Positions 57,912-64,000 of a stretch of DNA of 64,000 bases are shown one piece after another. Position 1 is the stretch's first letter. The number at the start of each line of letters is the position of its first letter. The notes under the pieces are model-generated. The model was given only the letters and a program-made list of their open reading frames with translations, did no database searches and was not told the DNA's origin. Position numbers and translations under genes: made by a program. This stretch comes from Chromobacterium sp. IIBBL 290-4 (lineage in GTDB: Bacteria > Pseudomonadota > Gammaproteobacteria > Burkholderiales > Chromobacteriaceae), in the NCBI RefSeq assembly GCF_024207115.1, contig NZ_CP100128.1, positions 5,053,380-5,117,379 of the forward strand, written 5' to 3'.

Positions 57912-58638
57912 AGCTTTCAATGCTTTTGGCGCCCATTTTCCCGCAGGCAGCCTCGTGCGCACCAGCGGATATTGGTTCTGGAAAAAGGCAAGCGATGGCT
58001 CAAGCGAGCACCCAATCCAATGGGGTTCGCTTTCCATCCTGAAATTGGAACAAACGTTATACCCGGCCTGGACAAGAAAAATCTCGAGGCCACCCTGGCA
58101 AAACCACAAGCCATCGCGGCTGGGCATGCTCGACCAACGCGACATTCGAGCTGCCGCTGAAACAGCGCGATAACGAGCCTTACTATTGGCCCTTTACCGG
58201 TTGCAATCTGGATCTGCCTGCGCTGCAAACCATGCTGGGCGGGCATTGGAGCCTGCCCACCGAACTCTCCCGCAATGATGGCGACGACGAACCGTGGACG
58301 CTGTCGCAACGCGAGCCCTGAAATCCGCTGTCAAAAGCCACAAATAGTCGATGGCTTCAAACTGAACTACATTCAGAGGCGGCGGCTGAATGGCCAGCGC
58401 CGCATGGTTTTCCTGCTGGCGCAAACCTGCGGCGACATAACCATCGGCCGCTATCGCTTCCCCCGATGACAGCTATCTGCAGCAAAGGGAAATAAACGAA
58501 TACTGGCTATCCGGCTCCGGCAAAAACTTGGCCACTGGAGAAAGCGTCAGCTGCGTGAAACTGAAATCTACGACAGAAGCCCTTTCCCATGCTGACAGCC
58601 GCAGCGGCGATCCATCGCCTCACATTCTTTCGCGATGA
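57862..58638 (+). pseudogene. Fragmented unknown protein, several frameshifts
   Basis: Coding-looking pieces follow each other in changing frames: MRFKNPAPSTDWQRSAKAFN and FPAGSLVRTSGYWFWKK (to about 57985), then GKRWLKRAPNPMGFAFHPEI and NLEATLAKPQAIA (to about 58115), then GWACSTNATFELPLKQRDNE and PYYWPFTGCNLDLPALQTML (to about 58320), then VDGFKLNYIQRRRLNGQRRM (to about 58465), and SYLQQREINEYWLSGSGKNL to a stop at 58638. At least four indels are needed, several in A or C runs. The combined protein would be about 250 residues, soluble, possibly an accessory to the preceding membrane proteins. Its end overlaps the convergent gene. Confidence 0.5.
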
Positions 58639-59957
58639 ATCTTGGTCCGCCATTTGCCTTGACCAGCCGCCGCTCCGTCGTGACCATCACCGAGCCGCCA
58701 TCGTCGTAGCTCAGAGACTCATCCCAAGAAGACACCAGGGTGAGGCGGCCCTGGAAATAACGATAGGTTTCGCTGCTATGGCTGCAACAGCCTCCCCGCG
58801 AAGCGGACAAGATGCGCTTGCGTTTAGCGTCTATCTGCAATTGCGGCAACTCTGACAGTTTGGCGTTTGCGCTCAAACCGCCCCGTCCGCTTTTTGAAAA
58901 CATAAACGTTATGCGTGTCGTTCGGCCCCGCGCCTCCCGCTTGCTCCAACACCAGCAGATCGAGCTCGCCATCAAAGTTGACATCGACCAGCTGAACGAC
59001 ATCCTCATCGGCGCTGCGCGACTCCATCGCGCTGATGTCGTAGAGCGTCTGGGCCACCTTGCCGCTGCGCCTGTCGCGCGCTTCGATAGCCAAGGGCAGG
59101 CGGTCCAAGCCGTTCTCGTCTCCTTCGCTCAACAAAACGCGGAAACGAAAGCGAGGATGGCGCGCCGCCTGTTCCACCCACTGGCCGCCCAAGGCGTCCG
59201 CTCGCAAAATCCAGCCTGACTTGGCCCGCCCCTCATGATCAAAAGCATCCACTTTCAGCCAGTCGCCGTCCACGGCCAGCACCGCGGCAAAACTGTCTTG
59301 CGGCAACGATTCGGTAAAACCTGAGGCGTCGGCGCTGTGATGCAAAGCCGTGGAGCCCGACAGATAAAGGATGTCGCGGTAGTCCCGCGACTGCAGCAAA
59401 GAAAAGTCGGAATGACGGCGCGTCACCTTTTCATGGCGAATCCACCGCCCAAAAGCCTCAGGATTGCAATTGTCGAGCATGCAAGCGATCTGCTCATCGC
59501 CAGTCGGCTTGCGGGTAGGTTGAATGCGCTCGCCCTGTTCGCTGTCATTGAGCTCGGGCCAGTCCAGGGACAATAAGTCTCCCTGCCGACTCACGCTAGG
59601 CTCGCCTCGGCCTGGGTCGCCGCTGCAGATAGGCCGATCGGATGCATAGTCATGCCAATCCGGAAAACCATAGGCCCGGCAAATTCTCTCTGCGGACTCT
59701 CTCCCGTCCCACCCAGGGGCCGCCAGAAAGAACACCGTATTCTGTTTCTCTCCCTTGGCCACCACCGCGTAACGGATTTTGGCCGATGGCGGCAGCGCCG
59801 GCATATCGACAAAGCGCCGTTTCAGCTCCGTTTCATCCGGAGTGCGCGGCGCGCTCCACGCGGCCGGCTCATTAAGGCGGTAGATGCCAGGCGCCAGCAA
59901 ACCCTCGGCATGAGCCAGCCCCATCGCCAGAGCAAGTCCAAACAACAGCGCGCGCAT
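58568..59957 (-). CDS. Exported protein with XAC2610-like/VCBS-type C-terminus, one frameshift
   Basis: Start 59957 (GGAGAG upstream) gives a signal peptide MRALLFGLALAMGLAHAEG. The mature part has an N-terminal domain, a central SH3-like stretch (GDWLKVDAFDHEGRAKSGWILRADAL) and a C-terminal domain with the calcium-type motif VDVNFDGELDLLVLEQAGGAGPND, typical of XAC2610-related or FG-GAP-like proteins. After GRFER the frame ends at a false stop. An extra base in an A3 run (58866-58868) explains it, and the continuation AKLSELPQLQIDAKRKRILSA runs to the stop at 58568. Repaired length about 460 residues. Periplasmic or secreted, function unknown. Confidence 0.7.
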
Positions 59958-60271
59958 ACACTCTCCAATCGATATTTCAGCCACGCGCACTATACCGTTT
60001 GCCACGCGGCATTGCATAAAAGCCGCATATCGCATAGCCGGCCACGCCCCAGCTAGCGTGGGGAAAACAGTCCAGAAAACTGCGCGCTCAAACGATTTTC
60101 AGCCCCGCATGCGCGCGCCAGCGGCTGCAGGATGCATAAGAAGGCCGTGTGATATCGCCGCAAGCAGGCCTATCCCCTGCCGCGCCGTCAGCCTTTCCAA
60201 GGCTATAGCCAGGCGGGGAGCCCTTGCATCCTTGCGCGCCATCACCGGAAACGGTCTGGCGCTACCTATTT
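59958..60271. other. Intergenic DNA upstream of the zinc-type operator, no gene seen
   Basis: About 310 bases between the divergent exported protein and the DUF1826 gene. No supported ORF or RNA; it leads into the AT-rich operator region at 60272-60316. Confidence 0.5.
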
Positions 60272-60289
60272 GTTATGTTATAACTTTAC
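60272..60289 (+). promoter_or_regulatory. Zur-type operator, box 1
   Basis: GTTATGTTATAACTTTAC matches the perfect palindrome GTTATGTTATAACATAAC at 16 of 18 positions, the form of proteobacterial Zur boxes. It lies 51 bases before the start of the DUF1826 gene. Confidence 0.7.
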
Positions 60290-60300
60290 TTTGATTTTAT

Positions 60301-60316
60301 GTAATGATAACATTTC
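60301..60316 (+). promoter_or_regulatory. Zur-type operator, box 2
   Basis: GTAATGATAACATTTC, near-palindromic and of the same class as box 1, 11 bases further on and 24 bases before the start codon. Two boxes in tandem suggest tight zinc repression. Confidence 0.65.
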
Positions 60317-60339
60317 CAAAATCATTCTCACCTCCCCTC

Positions 60340-60976
60340 ATGACAGCCACCCACGCAACGGCAACGCAGCACGCCTCCGACAACCTGGCCGTGCTCGCCG
60401 CCATCTTCGAAACCGAGGCCGAACTGTGTCTGTACCGCCGGCCGCCCGACGCCGACATCGCCGGCTACCTGAGCCGCGCCGGACTCGAAGGCCGGCTGGG
60501 CCTGGGCTGGCGGCGGGTGCTGACGCCAGGCGAAACCCACGACTTGCCACTGGCCGAGCTGCCGGCCGCGCGGCGCTGCAAGCCGACATCGCCTGGCTTT
60601 GCGAACTGTACGCCACCCTGACCGGCTGTCCGCGCGTCGGCGCGCGGCTGGAAGTGCTGCGGCAGGCGATGTGCCCACGCTTCCACGCAGACCGGGTGGG
60701 GCTGCGCCTGCTGTGCTGCTACCAGGGCCCCGGCACCGAATGGCTGCCCGACGCCGCCGCCGATCGCTCGCAACTGGGCGCCGCTGCCCAGGGCCTGGCC
60801 GACGAGCAGTCGGGCCTGATTCTCGATGCCGCGGCCATCGGCCGCGCGCCGCCGTTCTCGGTGCTGCTGCTGAAAGGCTCGCAATGGCCGGGCGCGCGCG
60901 GCGGCGCCATCCATCGCTCCCGCCGCCGGCGCCGGACCAGCCCCGCGTGCTGCTGGCGCTGGACGCCATCTGGTAA
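60340..60976 (+). CDS. DUF1826 protein, frameshifted
   Basis: Begins [20 protein letters not shown] and contains the family-type segments [59 protein letters not shown] and [20 protein letters not shown], with a final [20 protein letters not shown] and [31 protein letters not shown] resembles an oxygenase-like metal-binding site. Two indels break the frame: a missing G near 60572 and another near 60918. Repaired length about 212 residues. DUF1826 genes are commonly found beside CobW/COG0523 zinc GTPases under Zur control, exactly as here. Confidence 0.75.
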
Positions 60977-61004
60977 ACCCTTCCCCCCTTCCCAAGGAGC
61001 AAAC

Positions 61005-62208
61005 ATGAACAAGCTGCCGGTAACGGTGCTGTCCGGCTTTCTAGGCGCCGGCAAGACCACGCTGCTGAACCACATCCTGGCCAACCGCGAAGGCAAGCGC
61101 GTGGCGGTGATCGTCAACGACATGTCCGAGGTCAATATCGACGCCCGGCTGGTGCGCGAAGGCGGCGCCCAGCTGTCGCGCGCCGAGGAAAAGCTGGTGG
61201 AGATGAGCAACGGCTGCATCTGCTGCACACTGCGCGAGGACCTGTTGCTGGAAATCCGCCGGCTGGCCGCGGAAGGCCGCTTCGACTACCTGCTGATCGA
61301 ATCCACCGGCATCTCCGAGCCGCTGCCGGTGGCCGAAACCTTCACCTTCCGACGAGGAAGGCCGCAGCCTGGACGATCTGGCGCGGCTGGACACCATGGT
61401 GACCGTGGTGGACGCCTGCAATTTCCTGCGCGACTACGCCTCGCGCGACAGCCTGGGGGACCGGCAGGCCAGCCTGGGCAACGAGGACGCGCACGGTGGT
61501 GGATCTGCTGATCGAGCAGGTGGAATTCTGCGACGTCATCGTGCTGAACAAGACCGATCTGGCGAACGCCGAACAGCTGGCCGAGCTGCAGGCAATCCTG
61601 CGCTCGCTGAACCCGCGTGCCGATCGTCTGCAGCGAATTCGGCCGCGTACCGCTGGATCGCGTGCTCGACACCGGCCGCTTCGACTTCGAAGCCGCCGCC
61701 GAAGCGCCGGGCTGGCTGGCGGAGCTGCGCGGCGAACACCAGCCGGAAACCGAAGCCTACGGCATCGACAGCTTCGTCTACCGCGCGCGGCGGCCGTTCC
61801 ACCGCAAAGGCTGTGGCAATGGATGGGCCGGGAATGGCCGGGCGTGGTGCGATCCAAGGGCTATTTCTGGCTGGCCAGCCGGCCGCAGTTCGCTGGTCTG
61901 TGGTCGCAGGCCGGCGCGGTGGCGCGCCATTCCTGCGCCGGCTTGTGGTGGGCGGCGCTGGACCGCGAGGAATGGCCGGCCGACGAGGATAGCCTGGCGC
62001 TGATCCGCTCGCGCTGGCAGGAGCCCTTCGGCGACCGCCAGCAGGAACTGGTGCTGATAGGCATGGCCATGGACCGGCAGGCGCTGGTCGCCGCCTTCGA
62101 CGCCTGTCTGCTCAGCGACGCCGAGATGGCGCGCGGCATGGCTGCCTGGCAAACGCTGGACGACCCCTTCCGCAGTGGGCGGTTGACGCGGAAGAAGCCG
62201 GCGTTTGA
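61005..62208 (+). CDS. G3E GTPase of the CobW/COG0523 (ZigA-like) family, frameshifted
   Basis: Begins [20 protein letters not shown] with Walker A GxxGxGKT, then [15 protein letters not shown], the metal-binding CxCC motif in [21 protein letters not shown] and NKTDL, with a C-terminal CobW_C domain ([36 protein letters not shown]). It should load or handle zinc under starvation. The frame changes five times (about 61350, 61489, 61612, 61804 and 62171); repaired, the protein ends [15 protein letters not shown] at 62208, about 400 residues. AAGGAG precedes the ATG. It follows the DUF1826 gene by 28 bases, presumably one operon. Confidence 0.85.
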
Positions 62209-62241
62209 GCAGCCAAGCGGACGGCCTCATGCCGCCCGCTC

Positions 62242-62250
62242 TGTTATAAT
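62242..62250 (+). promoter_or_regulatory. Extended -10 promoter of hrpA
   Basis: TGTTATAAT (TGn-TATAAT) at 62242-62250, 34 bases before the hrpA start. No clear -35. Confidence 0.55.
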
Positions 62251-62283
62251 CGGCGGTTTACGCAATCCTCCGTTCTTTAGCCG

Positions 62284-64000
62284 ATGACACCTGCCGCCCG
62301 CCTCGCCGAACTGAAATCCGCCCTGTCCTCCTGCCTGATCCGCGACCGCCACATCCTGCGCCGCAAACTGGCCGACGCCGCAGACCGGCTGAAGAAAAAC
62401 CAGCCCGCCGACAAGCTCTTGGCCGACATCGCCAGCCAGGCGGAACGCTCGCGCAGCCGCGCCGACGCGCGCCGCGCCCATCTGCCCAAGCCCAGCTTCG
62501 ACGACGCGCTGCCGGTCAACCAGAAGCTGGCCGACATCAAGGGCGCGATAGACAAGAACCAGGTGGTGATCATCTGCGGCGAGACCGGCTCCGGCAAAAC
62601 CACCCAGCTGCCCAAGATCTGCCTGGAGCTGGGCCGCGGCGTGTTCGGCCTGATCGGCCATACCCAGCCGCGCCGGCTGGCCGCGCGCTCGGTGGCGACG
62701 CGGATCGCGCAGGAACTGGGCTCGACGCTTGGCGAACACGTCGGCTTCAAAGTGCGCTTCACGACAACTGTCGGAAAAATCGGTGATCAAGCTGATGACC
62801 GACGGCATCATGCTGGCGGAAACGCAAACCGACCGCTACCTGGAAGCCTACGACACCATCATCATCGACGAGGCGCACGAACGCAGCCTGAACATCGACT
62901 TCCTGCTCGGCTATCTGAAGCAGCTGCTGCCGCGCCGCCCGGACCTGAAGATCATCATCACTTCCGCCACCATCGACGCCGACCGCTTCTCCAAACACTT
63001 CGACGGCGCGCCGGTAATCGAGGTGTCCGGCCGCACCTACCCGGTGGAAGTGCGCTACCGGCCGCTGAAGCAGCGCGACGAGGACGAGCGCGAGATGGAG
63101 ATGGAAGACGCCATCGTCGACGCCGCCGACGAATTGTCGCGCCAGGGCTCCGGCGACATGCTGGTCTTCCTGCCCGGCGAGCGCGAAATCCGCGAGACGG
63201 CTGAGAAACTGCGCAAGTCCGGCATCCGCGGCTACGAGATCCTGCCGCTGTTCGCGCGGCTGTCCAACGAGGACCAGCAGAAGATCTTCAAACCGTCGGG
63301 CCGCCGCATCGTGCTGGCCACCAACGTGGCGGAAACATCCTTGACCGTACCGGGCATCAAATACGTGATCGACACCGGCCTCGCCCGCATCAACCGCTAC
63401 AGCCCGCGCGCCAAGGTGGAGCAGCTGCAGGTGGAGAAGGTCTCGCAGGCGGCGGCCCGCCCAGCGCGCCGGCCGTTGCGGCCGCGTCGAGTCCGGCATC
63501 TGCGTGCGCCTGTACGCCGAGGATGACTTCAACGCCCGCCCGGCCTTCACCGATCCGGAAATCGTCCGCTCCAACCTGGCGGCGGTGATCCTGCGCATGG
63601 CGGCGCTGCGGCTGGGCAAGGTGGATGAATTCCCCTTCCTGGAGGCGCCGTCCAGCCGCCTGATCGCCGACGGCTATCAGGTGCTGACCGAGCTGGGCGC
63701 GGTGAATGAGCAAGGCGAGCTGACGCCGGTGGGCAAGGAGCTGGCGCGCATTCCGGTGGACCCGAAGGTGGGCCGCCTGCTCTTGGCCGGCCGCGACTAC
63801 CACTGCGCGCGCGAAGTGCTGATCATCGCCGCCGCGCTGTCCATTCAAGACCCTCGCGAGCGGCCGTTCGAGGCGCGCGATGCGGCAGAGAAGCGCAGGC
63901 GCGCTTCAACGACGAGAAGTCGGACTTCCTGTCCTTCCTGCATCTGTGGGACTTCTTCGCCGACGCGCTCAAGCACAAGAAAACCAATCGCCAGCTGGTC
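62284..64000 (+). CDS. hrpA: ATP-dependent RNA helicase HrpA, partial, frameshifted
   Basis: The DEAH-box helicase begins [20 protein letters not shown] and shows motif [11 protein letters not shown], Ia [38 protein letters not shown] and [23 protein letters not shown], continuing beyond the window. HrpA is about 1300 residues and processes mRNA and rescues stalled ribosomes. Three indels interrupt the frame: near 62762 (after VGFKVRF), near 63460 where motif VI should read QRAGRCGR, and near 63893. Since motif VI is conserved when the frame is corrected, these look like sequence errors. Confidence 0.88.

Overview
The window looks like chromosomal DNA of a Chromobacterium-like member of the Chromobacteriaceae (Neisseriales, Betaproteobacteria). 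The evidence is the high GC content, the gene set (recX-alaS, kdpFABCDE, trxA-rho, ackA-pta, putA, tex), the tRNA-Ile/tRNA-Ala spacer of the rRNA operon, and Neisseriales-like 5S and 16S sequence. Most genes are ordinary housekeeping or transport genes. I see no insertion sequence, prophage or CRISPR array. Genus is inferred from similarity as I remember it, not from a search.

Layout. 0-5.7 kb: end of recX, an SRPBCC protein, alaS, a GNAT acetyltransferase, a periplasmic solute-binding protein and a TauE/SafE permease. 6.0-14.8 kb: the complete K+ starvation locus kdpFABC-kdpDE, with a KdpE-type box and an extra 30-residue membrane ORF ahead of kdpF. 14.8-15.4 kb: a strong promoter, two tandem copies of a pseudoknot-like RNA element resembling SAM-II riboswitches (the first with its own terminator), then an unrecognised 99-residue protein. 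15.4-23.9 kb: MATE efflux pump-murB, a HAD hydrolase, MAPEG, a CbiM-like permease, nadC, a diguanylate cyclase, a Nudix hydrolase and a TRIC channel. 23.9-35.9 kb: rho and trxA divergent from fabI, an SGNH esterase, a crotonase, small unknown genes, a branched-chain amino-acid binding protein and putA. 36.3-42.0 kb: a minus-strand rRNA operon 16S-tRNA-Ile-tRNA-Ala-23S-5S-5S with two non-identical 5S genes. 42.2-48.1 kb: tex, a STAS-like protein, a ClbS/DfsB protein, an EamA exporter and a Rieske oxygenase. 48.4-52.0 kb: a long structured leader RNA followed by ackA-pta. 52-64 kb: an alpha/beta hydrolase, a Cof-type phosphatase divergent from a DeoR regulator, a chemoreceptor, a cluster of unknown membrane proteins, a Zur-box-preceded DUF1826/G3E GTPase pair, and the start of hrpA.

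A sharp change in reading-frame integrity occurs near 53.3 kb. Everything to the left is intact. To the right most genes carry single- or double-base indels (roughly twenty in 11 kb, including essential-type domains of hrpA). This looks more like poor sequence at a contig end than biological decay, so the genes there are described as they would read once repaired.

The two places most worth experimental attention are the tandem RNA element at 14.86-15.09 kb and the roughly 285-nt multibranched leader of ackA at 48.42-48.70 kb.
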